Assembly (NCBI RefSeq): GCF_036181745.1 | Contig: NZ_CP108080.1 | Span: 6,575,501 to 6,639,500, forward strand | DNA: 64,000 nucleotides | Origin: Streptomyces sp. NBC_00259 | Lineage (GTDB): Bacteria > Actinomycetota > Actinomycetes > Streptomycetales > Streptomycetaceae | Reading direction: 5' to 3' | Shown here: one piece after another, positions 51,931-60,807 of the stretch | Numbering within the stretch: the first letter of the stretch is position 1 | Layout of the letters: the number at the start of each line of letters is the position of its first letter | The notes under the pieces: model-generated | Databases searched by the model: none | Seen by the model: the letters and a program-made list of their open reading frames with translations, nothing else | Told to the model about the DNA's origin: nothing | Made by a program: the position numbers and the translations under genes

Positions 51931-52704
51931 GTGACCCTCTTCGTGCTCCCGCACACGCTGCTCGGTGACGGCCCGCACCGGGTCGTCGCCGTCCACGGCT
52001 GGCTCGCCGACCGCGACGGCTTCGCCGCCGTGCGTCCCGACCTCGACCTGGAGTCCTTCACGTACGCCTTCGTCGATCTGCGCGGCTACGGCGAGGCGAT
52101 GGGCACGCCCGGCGCGTACACCACGAGCGAGGGCGCCGCCGATGTGCTGTGCCTCGCCGGGCGGCTCGGCTGGGAGCGCTTCTCGCTCGTCGGGCACTCC
52201 ATGGGCGCTGCCGTGGCCCAGCGTGTGCTCGCCCTCGCACCCGGCCGGGTGCGGCGGCTCGTCGGCGTCTCGCCCGTTCCGGCCCACGGGATGCCGATGC
52301 CGCCCGAGCAGTGGGGGCTGTTCGCCGACGCCGCCGACCGCCCGGCGAACCGGCGCCTCATCATCGACCTCACCACCGGTTCGGTACGGCCCGGCGCCTG
52401 GCTGGACCGGATGGTGCGGCGGTCGGTGGAGCGCAGCGACGCCAAGGCGTTCCGGGCCTGGCTCGACTCCTGGGCCGTGGAGGACTTCCACACCGACGTC
52501 GACGGCTCGACCGTTCCGGCGCTCGCCGTGACCGGCGCACTCGACCCCGCCGTCAACGCCGCCCTGATGCAGGAGACCTGGCTGCGTTCCTACGTACGCG
52601 GAGAAGTCGCCGAACTGGCCCACGCGGGGCACTACGCCATGGACGAGACACCGCTGCAGCTGATCCGTACCGTCGAGGACTTCCTGCGGGCCGAGGCGGC
52701 ATGA
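51931..52704 (+). CDS. Alpha/beta hydrolase coupled to a P450
   Basis: 257-residue hydrolase with the start set at GTG 51931 because GGAGAAG is 5 nt upstream; the frame is open from 51787. Motifs are VVAVHGWLADRDGFAAV, FVDLRGYGEA, nucleophile GHSMGAA, GALDP (acid) and AHAGHYA (His). Its stop overlaps the P450 start (ATGA), so the two are translated together and may act on the same small molecule, hydrolase and then oxygenase or the reverse. Confidence 0.82.
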   Translation: MTLFVLPHTLLGDGPHRVVAVHGWLADRDGFAAVRPDLDLESFTYAFVDLRGYGEAMGTPGAYTTSEGAADVLCLAGRLGWERFSLVGHSMGAAVAQRVLALAPGRVRRLVGVSPVPAHGMPMPPEQWGLFADAADRPANRRLIIDLTTGSVRPGAWLDRMVRRSVERSDAKAFRAWLDSWAVEDFHTDVDGSTVPALAVTGALDPAVNAALMQETWLRSYVRGEVAELAHAGHYAMDETPLQLIRTVEDFLRAEAA

Positions 52705-53966
52705 GCCCGACCGCCGTCCCCGACGTGTTCGACCCGCGGCGCTACGCGGCCGGGCTGCCGCACGACTCCTTCCGTGAACTGCGCGACCGTCACCCGGTGG
52801 CCTGGCAGGAGGAGTACGAGGTGCTGGGCTGGCCGGCGGGGCCCGGCTTCTGGGCCGTCACCCGGCACGCCGACGTGGTGCGCGTCCTCAAGGACGCGCG
52901 GACGTACTCGTCATGGGCCGGGGCCACCCAGATCCGCGACCCCGACCCGGCCGATCTGCCGTTCATCCGACGCATGATGCTCAACCAGGACCCCTCGCCC
53001 CGTTCCGCGGGGGAGGGCCCGGCCGACCACGGCCGGCTGCGGCGGCTGGTCAGCCGCGCCTTCACCCCCGGCCGCGTCGACCGCTTCGCCGGCGTCGCCC
53101 GCGGCCGGGCCCGTCGGCTGCTCGGCGCGGCCCGGGAGGCCGGCGGGGTCGTCGACCTCGTCACCGCCGTCACCGACGAGTACGCGCTCCTCAACCTCGC
53201 CGACCTGCTCGGCGTACCGGAGAGCGACCGGGGGCTGCTGCTGAAGTGGACCGAACGCGTCATCGCGTACCAGGACCCGGACGAGCCGCCCGTACGAGGA
53301 GAGGACGGCGAGCCGGTCAATCCGCGTTCGCCCGCGATGCTGCGGGAGATGTTCGACTACGCTCAGGAACTCGCCGCCTACAAGCGACGCAACCCGGGCG
53401 ACGACGTCATGACCTCGCTCGCCGGCGGCGAACTCGCCGACGCCGAACTGGAGATGTTCTTCTTCCTGCTCACCGTCGCCGGGAACGACACCGTCCGCAG
53501 CGCCGCACCCGGCGGCTTCCTGGCCCTCGCCCGGCATCCGGACGAGCAGCGGAGGCTGCGGGCCCGGGAGGTGGCGGTGGACACCGCCGTGGACGAACTG
53601 CTGCGCTGGCATCCGCCCGTGCTGTCCTTCCGCCGCACCGCGGCCCGCGACACGACGCTCGGCGGCCAGGACGTACGCGAGGGCGACAAGGTCGTCGTCT
53701 TCCACGCCTCGGCCAACTACGACGAACGCGCCTTCGAGGACCCCCACCGACTCGACCTCGCCCGCTCCCCGAACCCCCATGTGTCGTTCGGGGACGGGCC
53801 GCACGTCTGCCTCGGCGCGCACTTCGCCCGCCTCCAGCTGCGGGTGCTGCACGAGGAAGCGAGGGCGCTGCTTCCCGCGGTCTCGGTGGCAGCGCCGCCG
53901 CGGCGGCTGGTGTCCAACTTCATCAACGGCCTCAAGTCGCTGCCGCTGGGCATGGACGGGCCGTGA
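52701..53966 (+). CDS. Cytochrome P450 coupled to the alpha/beta hydrolase
   Basis: 421-residue P450 starting MSPTAVPDVFDPRRYAAGLPHD. Signatures are the I-helix LTVAGNDTVRSA, the ExxR helix (VDELLRWHPP), RRTAARDTTLGG and the heme loop FGDGPHVCLGAHFARLQ with the axial Cys. AGND rather than AGxET places it nearer the linalool/steroid-type P450 group (CYP124/125/142-like). No ferredoxin is adjacent; it may use one from the other modules. It is quite different in sequence from modules 1 and 2. Confidence 0.9.
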   Translation: MSPTAVPDVFDPRRYAAGLPHDSFRELRDRHPVAWQEEYEVLGWPAGPGFWAVTRHADVVRVLKDARTYSSWAGATQIRDPDPADLPFIRRMMLNQDPSPRSAGEGPADHGRLRRLVSRAFTPGRVDRFAGVARGRARRLLGAAREAGGVVDLVTAVTDEYALLNLADLLGVPESDRGLLLKWTERVIAYQDPDEPPVRGEDGEPVNPRSPAMLREMFDYAQELAAYKRRNPGDDVMTSLAGGELADAELEMFFFLLTVAGNDTVRSAAPGGFLALARHPDEQRRLRAREVAVDTAVDELLRWHPPVLSFRRTAARDTTLGGQDVREGDKVVVFHASANYDERAFEDPHRLDLARSPNPHVSFGDGPHVCLGAHFARLQLRVLHEEARALLPAVSVAAPPRRLVSNFINGLKSLPLGMDGP

Positions 53967-54006
53967 CACCGCTCCCGGACCCCGACCCGCCCGCTTCCCG
54001 CTCCGC

Positions 54007-54759
54007 TCAGTCCGACTTGCTCGTGGCCCGGTGGGAGGTGCGGACCGCCGGGGCCGGGGACTGCGCCGCCCGGGTCACATCGGCGACGAGTTCGACGACG
54101 TCCGGGCCGTACGCCTGGGTGTTGACGACCTTCAGCAGCAGCACGAAGGAGTTGCCGCCGTGCTTGCGCGCCAGCTTCTCGTGGTGGCGGGCCAGATAGC
54201 GGGTGGCCGCCTGGTTCGTTATCGCCCGCTGCCCGCAGAAGAGGAACACCGGCCGGCCGCCCTCACCCGCGGTCAGCCGGGCCAGCAGCACGTACTCGGT
54301 GGTGCCCGCCTCCAGGCGGTAGCGCTCGGAGCCGATCTGGAACGCGCCGCGGTCGGGGCCCGGCTCCACATCCGTGTTGATCGTCACTCCGGGCAGGAGA
54401 CTGCTCAGGTGCGCGGCCATCCGTCGATTGGAGTAGGGACCTCCGACGCAGAACTCGGTGCGGTCGCCGAAGCCCTGCTGGGCGACGTCGTGCTGGAGGA
54501 TCTGCGCGTTCGCACCGCAGTCCTTGACCAGCGCGGACAGCTCCATCAGCGCGAACACATCGAAGCGGTGGACCGCGCCCTCGCTGCCGGCCTCGCGGTT
54601 GACCACGAGCAGACACTCGGAATTGCCCGGGAGACCGAAGAAGGCCTGCTTGCGACGGAGCTTGCGACGCCACAGATAGGTGCGGGCGATCCAGCCGAGC
54701 GAGGCACTGATACCGGCGGCCACCACGCCGAGCACGATGTTGCGCAGGTCTTCATTCAT
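54007..54759 (-). CDS. Membrane-anchored hypothetical protein
   Basis: 250 residues starting MNEDLRNIVLGVVAAGISASLGWIARTYLWRRKLRRKQAFFG, an N-terminal transmembrane helix with a cytoplasmic basic stop. The soluble part contains SECLLVVNREAGSEGAVHRFDVFALMELSALVKDCGANAQI and TEYVLLARLTAGEGGRPVFLFCGQRAITNQAATRYLARHH, an alpha/beta pattern that I cannot assign to a family. It ends with a Ser-rich tail. Confidence 0.7.
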   Translation of the reverse strand: MNEDLRNIVLGVVAAGISASLGWIARTYLWRRKLRRKQAFFGLPGNSECLLVVNREAGSEGAVHRFDVFALMELSALVKDCGANAQILQHDVAQQGFGDRTEFCVGGPYSNRRMAAHLSSLLPGVTINTDVEPGPDRGAFQIGSERYRLEAGTTEYVLLARLTAGEGGRPVFLFCGQRAITNQAATRYLARHHEKLARKHGGNSFVLLLKVVNTQAYGPDVVELVADVTRAAQSPAPAVRTSHRATSKSD

Positions 54760-54864
54760 GGGCGCGCATGCTAGCGGGCCGAGCGGAACAATGTTCGATG
54801 TGGTCCTGACGTACCGCGGGCGCCGACGTTACGCTGCGCGGACGTCCGCCGGCTGGAGGTACGC

Positions 54865-56670
54865 ATGCGTCGCAAAGCCGTCCGTCATCTTCCGGTTCCC
54901 GCCGTCGTGCTGGCCGTACTGGCTGCCGGTGGTGCCGCGCCGCCGACCGGCACCGCGGTACCGGAGCCGGTCAAGCAGCCCGTGGCCGCCGGCCACGGGG
55001 GAGCCGTCGCGAGTGTCGACGCGGACGCCTCGGCCGTGGGCATCGAGGTGCTGCGCGGCGGCGGGAACGCGGTGGACGCGGCGGTCGCGACGGCCGCGGC
55101 ACTCGGTGTCACCGAGCCGTACTCGGCCGGCATCGGCGGGGGCGGCTACTTCGTGTACTACGACGCCCGCACCCGCACCGTCCACACGATCGACGGCCGC
55201 GAGACCGCGCCACGCTCCGCCGACGCCTCGCTCTTCCTGGAGAACGGCAAGCCCGTCCCCTTCGAGGAGGGCGTGACCAGCGGCCTCGGCGTCGGCACCC
55301 CCGGCACGCCCGCGACCTGGGACGCGGCGCTCGGCGCGTGGGGCAGCCGGCCGCTGCGGCAGCTGCTGAAGCCGGCCGAGCGGCTGGCGAAGGACGGCTT
55401 CACCGTGGACGCGACGTTCCGCGCCCAGACCCAGGCGAACGAGGCCCGCTTCCGGGACTTCCCGGCCACCGCGGAGCTGTTCCTGCCCGGCGGGCAGCTG
55501 CCGGTCGTCGGGTCGGTGTTCAGGAACCCGGGGCTCGCGCGCACGTACGGGGAGATCGCGAGCAAGGGCACCGGCACGCTGTACCGGGGCGCGATCGCCC
55601 GGGACATCGTGAACACCGTGCGCGAGCCGGGCGTACGCGAGGGCGCGACACGCGTCGTGCGCCCCGGCGATCTGACCGCGCGCGACCTGGCCGACTACCG
55701 GACGCTGCGGCGGCTGCCGACGAGGATGACGTACCGGGGGCTCGACGTCTACGGCATGGCGCCGTCGTCGTCCGGCGGCACGAGCGTCGGGGAGGCGCTC
55801 AACATCCTGGAGGGGACGGACATCTCCGGGCTGTCGGAGGCGAAGTACCTGCACCGCTTCATCGAGGCGAGCCGCATCGCGTTCGCGGACCGGGGACGCT
55901 GGGTCGGCGACCCGGCGTTCGAGGACGTACCGGTGCGGGAGCTGCTCTCGCAGCGGTACGCGGACTCTCGGGCGTGCCTGATCCGCGACGACGCGGTCCT
56001 GACCAGCCCGCTCGCGCCGGGCGACCCGCGGAAGCCGGCGGCCTGCGTGAACGCGGGGAAGGCGGCTCCGACGACGTACGAGGGCGAGAACACGACGCAT
56101 CTGACGGTCGCCGACAAGTGGGGCAACGTCGTCGCCTACACCCTGACCATCGAGTCGACCGGCGGCAGCGGCATCACCGTCCCCGGGCGCGGCTTCCTGC
56201 TGAACAACGAACTGACCGACTTCTCCTTCGCCCCGGCCGACCCCGCGGTCCACGACCCGAACCTGCCGGGCCCGGGCAAGCGCCCCCGCTCCTCCATGTC
56301 CCCGACGATCGTCCTCGACCACCGTGACCGGCCCGTACTGGCGCTCGGCTCCCCGGGCGGCGCGACCATCATCACCACGGCGCTGCAGACACTGACCGGC
56401 GTCGTCGACCGCCGCCTGCCCCTCGTGGACGCCATCGCCGCCCCCCGCGCCAGCCAGCGCAACCAGCCCACCACCGAACTCGAACCGGCCCTCTGGAACA
56501 GTCCGCTGCGGGCCGAACTGGAATCCCTCGGCCACGCCTTCCGCCAGAACCCGGAGATCGGCGCGGCCACGGGCGTCCAGCGCCTCCCGGACGGCCGCTG
56601 GCTGGCAGCCGCGGAGAAGACCCGACGCGGCGGCGGCTCGGCGATGGTGGTGCACCCGGCCACCCCGTAG
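54865..56670 (+). CDS. ggt: Gamma-glutamyltransferase, secreted
   Basis: 601-residue precursor from ATG 54865 behind GGAGGT. The signal peptide (VVLAVLAAGGAAPPTG) is followed by the large subunit (GGNAVDAAVATAAALGVTEPYSAGIGGGGYFVYYD...) and the autocleavage site before Thr410 in NTTHLTVADKWGN. The small subunit follows with SMSPTIVLDHRDRPVLALGSPGGATIITT. It hydrolyses or transfers gamma-glutamyl groups of glutathione or other peptides outside the cell. Being secreted in a mycothiol-using organism, its likely substrates are peptides or gamma-glutamyl compounds in the medium. Confidence 0.93.
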   Translation: MRRKAVRHLPVPAVVLAVLAAGGAAPPTGTAVPEPVKQPVAAGHGGAVASVDADASAVGIEVLRGGGNAVDAAVATAAALGVTEPYSAGIGGGGYFVYYDARTRTVHTIDGRETAPRSADASLFLENGKPVPFEEGVTSGLGVGTPGTPATWDAALGAWGSRPLRQLLKPAERLAKDGFTVDATFRAQTQANEARFRDFPATAELFLPGGQLPVVGSVFRNPGLARTYGEIASKGTGTLYRGAIARDIVNTVREPGVREGATRVVRPGDLTARDLADYRTLRRLPTRMTYRGLDVYGMAPSSSGGTSVGEALNILEGTDISGLSEAKYLHRFIEASRIAFADRGRWVGDPAFEDVPVRELLSQRYADSRACLIRDDAVLTSPLAPGDPRKPAACVNAGKAAPTTYEGENTTHLTVADKWGNVVAYTLTIESTGGSGITVPGRGFLLNNELTDFSFAPADPAVHDPNLPGPGKRPRSSMSPTIVLDHRDRPVLALGSPGGATIITTALQTLTGVVDRRLPLVDAIAAPRASQRNQPTTELEPALWNSPLRAELESLGHAFRQNPEIGAATGVQRLPDGRWLAAAEKTRRGGGSAMVVHPATP

Positions 56671-56771
56671 ACCCCGCGCCCGGCCCGCCCGGGCTAACCC
56701 GCCTGGGTTGCTTCCGGTGGCGCGGCCGGCGGGTGGGCTGCTTGCTGGACGGGAGAGAAAGCGAGTGGTCC

Positions 56772-57410
56772 ATGGAGCCGAACAGAGAGCGGCTGCGGAC
56801 CCCGCGGGCCGCGGGGCTGGCCGGGGTGGTGTTCGCGGTGCTGCTGGCGGCCGCCATCGTGCTGATGCGGCTGGCGATTCCCGAGGGGGCCGCAGGGGCG
56901 GCGGACGACACGCTGAGTCCCGACCGGCGAAAAGCGGTGCGCGTGGCGCTGGAGCTCGTGCCGTTCGCGGGGATCTTCTTCCTGTGGTTCATGGGCGCGC
57001 TGCGCGCGCAGGTGGGTGAGGCGGAGGACAAGTTCGTCGCCACCGTGTTCCTCGGCAGCGGGATGATCTTCGTGGCCAGTATGTTCGGCGCCGCCGCGGC
57101 CGCGGGCAGCATCGTGGACGACCAGTCGCCGTCGGCGTTCGGCCGCAACTTCGCGTACACCCTGCTGACGACCTATTCGATGCGGATGGCGGCCGTCTTC
57201 ATCTTCGCCACCTCGACCATCGGTCACCGGCTCGGGGTGTTCCCGCGGCCCCTCGCCGTCCTGGGATACGTGGCGGGCCTGGTGCTGCTGGTCGCGGGAT
57301 CCGGCTTCCCGTGGTCCGAGATGGTCTTCCCCGCCTGGTCCGTGATCATCGGCATCCATCTGATCCGGCTCCGGCTGCACTCCCGGCCCGAGCCCGCCGA
57401 CGTGCACTGA
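56772..57410 (+). CDS. Multi-pass membrane protein of unknown function
   Basis: 212-residue protein starting MEPNRERLRTPRAAGLAGVVFAVLLAAAIVLMRLAIP, with about six predicted transmembrane helices (AALELVPFAGIFFLWFMGAL, FVATVFLGSGMIFVASMFGAAAA, TYSMRMAAVFIFATSTI, AVLGYVAGLVLLVAGSGFP, WSVIIGIHLIRL). It lacks known motifs. ATG 56772 is the first credible start. Its 3' end is covered by a 20-bp tandem duplication. Confidence 0.8.
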   Translation: MEPNRERLRTPRAAGLAGVVFAVLLAAAIVLMRLAIPEGAAGAADDTLSPDRRKAVRVALELVPFAGIFFLWFMGALRAQVGEAEDKFVATVFLGSGMIFVASMFGAAAAAGSIVDDQSPSAFGRNFAYTLLTTYSMRMAAVFIFATSTIGHRLGVFPRPLAVLGYVAGLVLLVAGSGFPWSEMVFPAWSVIIGIHLIRLRLHSRPEPADVH

Positions 57411-57432
57411 CGCCCGCCGACGTGCTCTGACG
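57393..57432 (+). repeat. 20-bp tandem duplication across the stop codon
   Basis: Two units, CCCGCCGACGTGCACTGACG and CCCGCCGACGTGCTCTGACG, in direct succession. The stop codon lies in the first unit and an extra stop in the second. Confidence 0.85.
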
Positions 57433-57552
57433 TCCGTCGGTTCACTCCCGCGGCCCGCCATGACATGCGGCGCCGGGTACGCGAGCGCATTCTGACACCG
57501 GTGCGCACTCCGACACCGGCGAGTGACCGGGCACGGGAAGGGCTGAACCGTG

Positions 57553-57783
57553 ATGAGAGTTGTCGTCGATCTCAACCGCTGCCAGGGCTACGCGCAGTGC
57601 GCGTTCCTCGCACCGGACGTCTTCGAAATGCACGGCGAGGAGTCGCTGCTCTACAACCCGCGCGTCGACGAGGCACGCCGGGACGAGGTGAGCCAGGCCG
57701 TGGCGGCCTGCCCGGTGCAGGCCATCCTCATGGACCGGTCCGACGAGACCGTGACCCCGAGGGAGCCTCTCGATGTCCGTTGA
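57553..57783 (+). CDS. Ferredoxin, [3Fe-4S]-type, module 2
   Basis: 76-residue ferredoxin MRVVVDLNRCQGYAQCAFLAPDVFEMHGEESLLYNPRVDE..., with Cys in CQGYAQC and AACPVQAI, very close to module 1 (41291). Its stop overlaps the reductase start by 11 bp, so they are coupled. A GTG three bases before ATG is possible as start. It is the first gene of module 2. Confidence 0.9.
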   Translation: MRVVVDLNRCQGYAQCAFLAPDVFEMHGEESLLYNPRVDEARRDEVSQAVAACPVQAILMDRSDETVTPREPLDVR

Positions 57784-59167
57784 CGGATACCTCGACCGAC
57801 TCAAGCGCGACGGCCGCATCGTCGTCGTGGGCGCCTCCCTGGCCGGCCTCAGAGGCGCGGAGACCCTGAGGGACGGCGGCTTCGCCGGGACGCTCACGAT
57901 GATCGGCGACGAGCCCTACGAGCCCTACGACCGGCCCCCGCTGTCCAAGGGCGTCCTGCTGGGCAAGGCCACCGCCGACCACACGGCCCTGCCCCGGCGC
58001 CGCGCCCTCGACGCCGAGTGGCGGCTCGGGGTCCCCGCCTCCGGGCTCGACATGGCCGCCAAGCGGGTACGGCTGGCCGACGGCGACGAGGTGGAGTACG
58101 ACCGGCTGCTGATCGCCACCGGCGTACGCGCACGGCCGTGGCCGCACGAGCGCGAGGCCGCACTCGACGGGGTCTTCGTCCTGCGCACCCGCGACGACGC
58201 CACCGCGCTGCAGAAGCGGCTGGCGGACGGCCCCCGCCGGGTCTTCGTGATCGGAGCCGGGTTCACCGGCTCGGAGATCGCCTCCGCGTGCCGCGAGCGG
58301 GAGATCGAGGTCACCGTCGCGGAACGCGGCGCCGCCCCCCTGGTGGGCGCGCTCGGCGGTGTCGTCGGTGAGGTCGCCGCCCAGATGCAGCGCGAGAACG
58401 GCGTGGACCTGCGCACCGGCGTCATGGTGACCGGTCTCGAAGGCGACTCGGCGGGCCGGGTGCGCGCCGCCCATCTCTCCGACGGCTCCAGCGTCGAGAC
58501 CGATGTCGTCGTCGTGTCGCTCGGCGCGACGCGCAACACCGAATGGCTCGCCGGCTCGGGCCTGGGCGCGGGCCCCCGCGGCATCGCCTGCGACGCCGGC
58601 TGCCGGGCCTTCGACATCCGCGGCATCGTCACCGACGACATCTTCGTGGCCGGTGACGTGGCACGCTCCCCGCACCCGCTGTTCAACTACCAGTTCCTGT
58701 CCCTGGAGCACTGGGGCAACGCCGTCACCCAGGCCGAGACCGCGGCGCACAACATGCTCTGCGAAAGTGTGGACCGCCGCCCCCACATGTGGATCCCGGC
58801 CTTCTGGTCCTCCCAGTTCGGCGTCAACATCAAGTCGGTCGGCGTGCCGTCCATGGGCACGGAGATCATCGTCACGCAGGGCTCGCTCAGCGAGCACAGG
58901 TTCGCCGCCGTCTACGGGTTCCAGGACCGTGTCATCGGCGCCGTCACCTTCGACGATGCGCGGTGGCTGCCGTTCTACCAGCAGCTGATCGAGTCGACCG
59001 CGCCGTTCCCGCCGCAGTTCCCGACCGTGGACCGCCGTCCCGAGGGAGCGCGGCCGGTGTCCGCCGACTTCCCCGACCCGTCGGTGCCCACGCACGGCCC
59101 GACCGTCACCCTCAGTGGCTATTCGCCGGCGGACCGGCGGATCACCTTCACCCCCGGCCGGCACTGA
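57773..59167 (+). CDS. FAD-dependent ferredoxin reductase, module 2
   Basis: 464-residue reductase (MSVDGYLDRLKRDGRIVVVGASLAGLRGAETLRDGGFAG). The FAD motif VVVGASLAGLRGA, the NAD(P)H motif VFVIGAGFTGSEIASACREREI and the C-terminal FAD contact IFVAGDVARSPHPLFNYQFLSLEHWGNAV are all present. The C-terminal ~50 residues (RPVSADFPDPSVPTHGPTVTLSGYSPADRR) resemble those of module 1, so they are part of this enzyme family. It passes electrons from NADH to the ferredoxin at 57553. Confidence 0.92.
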   Translation: MSVDGYLDRLKRDGRIVVVGASLAGLRGAETLRDGGFAGTLTMIGDEPYEPYDRPPLSKGVLLGKATADHTALPRRRALDAEWRLGVPASGLDMAAKRVRLADGDEVEYDRLLIATGVRARPWPHEREAALDGVFVLRTRDDATALQKRLADGPRRVFVIGAGFTGSEIASACREREIEVTVAERGAAPLVGALGGVVGEVAAQMQRENGVDLRTGVMVTGLEGDSAGRVRAAHLSDGSSVETDVVVVSLGATRNTEWLAGSGLGAGPRGIACDAGCRAFDIRGIVTDDIFVAGDVARSPHPLFNYQFLSLEHWGNAVTQAETAAHNMLCESVDRRPHMWIPAFWSSQFGVNIKSVGVPSMGTEIIVTQGSLSEHRFAAVYGFQDRVIGAVTFDDARWLPFYQQLIESTAPFPPQFPTVDRRPEGARPVSADFPDPSVPTHGPTVTLSGYSPADRRITFTPGRH

Positions 59168-59194
59168 TCCGCGCGCGACCCCAAGGAACTCGTC

Positions 59195-60427
59195 ATGACC
59201 CAAGGCAATCTCCTGCGCCAGATCCTCGAGTACGGCAACCGTCCGAACCCGTACCCCCTGTACGCGGAGCTCCGCAAGACCCCGGTGCTCAACGAGGGGG
59301 ACGGCGCGTACGTCGTGAGCACCTACTGGGAGATCCTGAGCCTGCTGCACGATCCCCGGGTCAGCTCCGACCCCCACAATCTGGCCGTGCCCGGAGGCCC
59401 CGGGTTCGACCCGAACGACGAGTCGAGCCTGCCGCCCAGCTTCATCCGGCTCGACCCCCCGGAGCACGACCGGCTGCGCCGGATGACGAACACCTCGTTC
59501 GGACCGCCCCACAAGGCGCGCCGGATCCACGAGATGCGGGGCGAACTGGACGAGATCGTCTCCGGCCTCATCGACGGGATCGGGAGCACGGACCGGATCG
59601 ATCTGGTCGAGCAGTTCTCGTACCCCTTCCCGGTGACGGTGATCTGCCGGCTGCTCGGTGTTCCGCGCGAGGACGAGTCGCGCTTCCACACCTGGGCGGA
59701 CACCCTGGCCGCCAGCCTGGACCCGATGCCGGGGGAGGACCCGACCGAACGGAACAAGATCGCGCAGAAGGCCCGTACGGAACTGGGCATGTATCTGGCC
59801 GGGCTGATCGAGGAGCGCCGCAAGAACCCCCAGGACGACATGCTGTCCGAACTGGCGAATCTCAAGGGCCCGGACGGGTCGATGACGACGATGGAACTGC
59901 TCAGCACCTCCGCCCTGTTGCTGATCGCCGGCCATGAGACCACGGTCAACCTGATCACCAACGGGATGCTGACGCTGCTGCGCAACCCGGACGTGCTCCA
60001 GCGGCTGCGCGACGACCCGAAGCTGGCGGTCCCCATCGTGGAGGAACTGCTGCGTTTCGAGCCTCCGGTGCAACTGGTGCCGAACCGCACCACGCTCGCG
60101 GACATCGAGATCGGCGGCGTCACCATCCCCAAGGGCGCGTCGCTGTGGCTCGTCGTGGCCGCGGGCAATCGCGACCCGCAGCGGTTCAAGGAGCCCGAGC
60201 GGTTCGACCCGGACCGTGAGGACATCGAGCACCTGGGCTTCGGCAGCGGTATCCACAGCTGCTTCGGCGCGCCGCTCGCGAGGCTGGAGGCGCAGATCGC
60301 GCTGAGCGAACTGGCCCGCAGGCTCGTCAATCCCCGGCTGCTGGAGGATCCGCCCGAGTACCGCCAGAACGCCGTCCTGCGCGGTCCCCGTCATCTGCCG
60401 ATCACCTGCGACGAGATCAGGCCCTGA
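59195..60427 (+). CDS. Cytochrome P450, module 2
   Basis: 410-residue P450 starting MTQGNLLRQILEYGNRPNPYPLYAELRKTPVLNEGDG. It shows the I-helix LLIAGHETTVNLI, the ExxR helix (VEELLRFEPPVQLVPNRT) and the heme loop GFGSGIHSCFGAPLARLE with the axial Cys. Its N-terminus and heme loop are clearly similar to module 1, and the local gene order is the same, so the two modules come from one ancestor. Substrate unknown. Confidence 0.92.
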   Translation: MTQGNLLRQILEYGNRPNPYPLYAELRKTPVLNEGDGAYVVSTYWEILSLLHDPRVSSDPHNLAVPGGPGFDPNDESSLPPSFIRLDPPEHDRLRRMTNTSFGPPHKARRIHEMRGELDEIVSGLIDGIGSTDRIDLVEQFSYPFPVTVICRLLGVPREDESRFHTWADTLAASLDPMPGEDPTERNKIAQKARTELGMYLAGLIEERRKNPQDDMLSELANLKGPDGSMTTMELLSTSALLLIAGHETTVNLITNGMLTLLRNPDVLQRLRDDPKLAVPIVEELLRFEPPVQLVPNRTTLADIEIGGVTIPKGASLWLVVAAGNRDPQRFKEPERFDPDREDIEHLGFGSGIHSCFGAPLARLEAQIALSELARRLVNPRLLEDPPEYRQNAVLRGPRHLPITCDEIRP

Positions 60428-60453
60428 GCCGGCGACGAGATCAGGCCCTGAGC
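60408..60453 (+). repeat. 24-bp-period tandem duplication across the P450 stop
   Basis: Two copies of GCGACGAGATCAGGCCCTGA (and GC), starting at 60408 and 60432. The first copy includes the last codons and stop of the P450; the second is outside the gene. Confidence 0.9.
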
Positions 60454-60533
60454 GGGCGGCCCGGCGACGGAGGGCATCGCGATCCCGACCGTCCCAATTA
60501 CTTTACCGGTCGACGCGGTACTACCATGACGGC

Positions 60534-60785
60534 ATGGTGCGTACCCCCCTGACACCCGAAGAGCGTGAACGCGGAGAGCGGCTCGGCCGGATGCTCCGTG
60601 AGGCGCGCGGCTCGCGGAGCATGGTGGAAGTGGCCGCGGCCGCTCATCTCTCCGCCGAGACCCTCCGCAAGATCGAGACGGGCCGCGCGCCGACGCCCGC
60701 GTTCTTCACGGTGGCGGCGCTCGCGGGGGCGCTGGGTCTGTCCATGGACGAGATCGTGACCCGCTGCGCGCTCGTGCCGGTCTGA
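60534..60785 (+). CDS. Small XRE-family helix-turn-helix regulator
   Basis: 83-residue protein MVRTPLTPEERERGERLGRMLREARGSRSMVEVAAAAHLSAETLRKIETGRAPTPAFFTVAALAGALGLSMDEIVTRCALVPV. This is an HTH_3 domain with nothing else. The HTH is AAAAHLSAETLRKIETGR. It lies 22 bp upstream of the PPOX gene and may be cotranscribed with it. Confidence 0.88.
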   Translation: MVRTPLTPEERERGERLGRMLREARGSRSMVEVAAAAHLSAETLRKIETGRAPTPAFFTVAALAGALGLSMDEIVTRCALVPV

Positions 60786-60807
60786 GGGGGCGCGTAGGCT
60801 CGCGCGC

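Noticed and set aside
57728..60394. 888-codon open frame opposite the second ferredoxin/reductase/P450 module
   Set aside because: Antisense shadow with Gly/Val/Arg-rich, domain-less sequence; all P450 and reductase motifs are on the plus strand.
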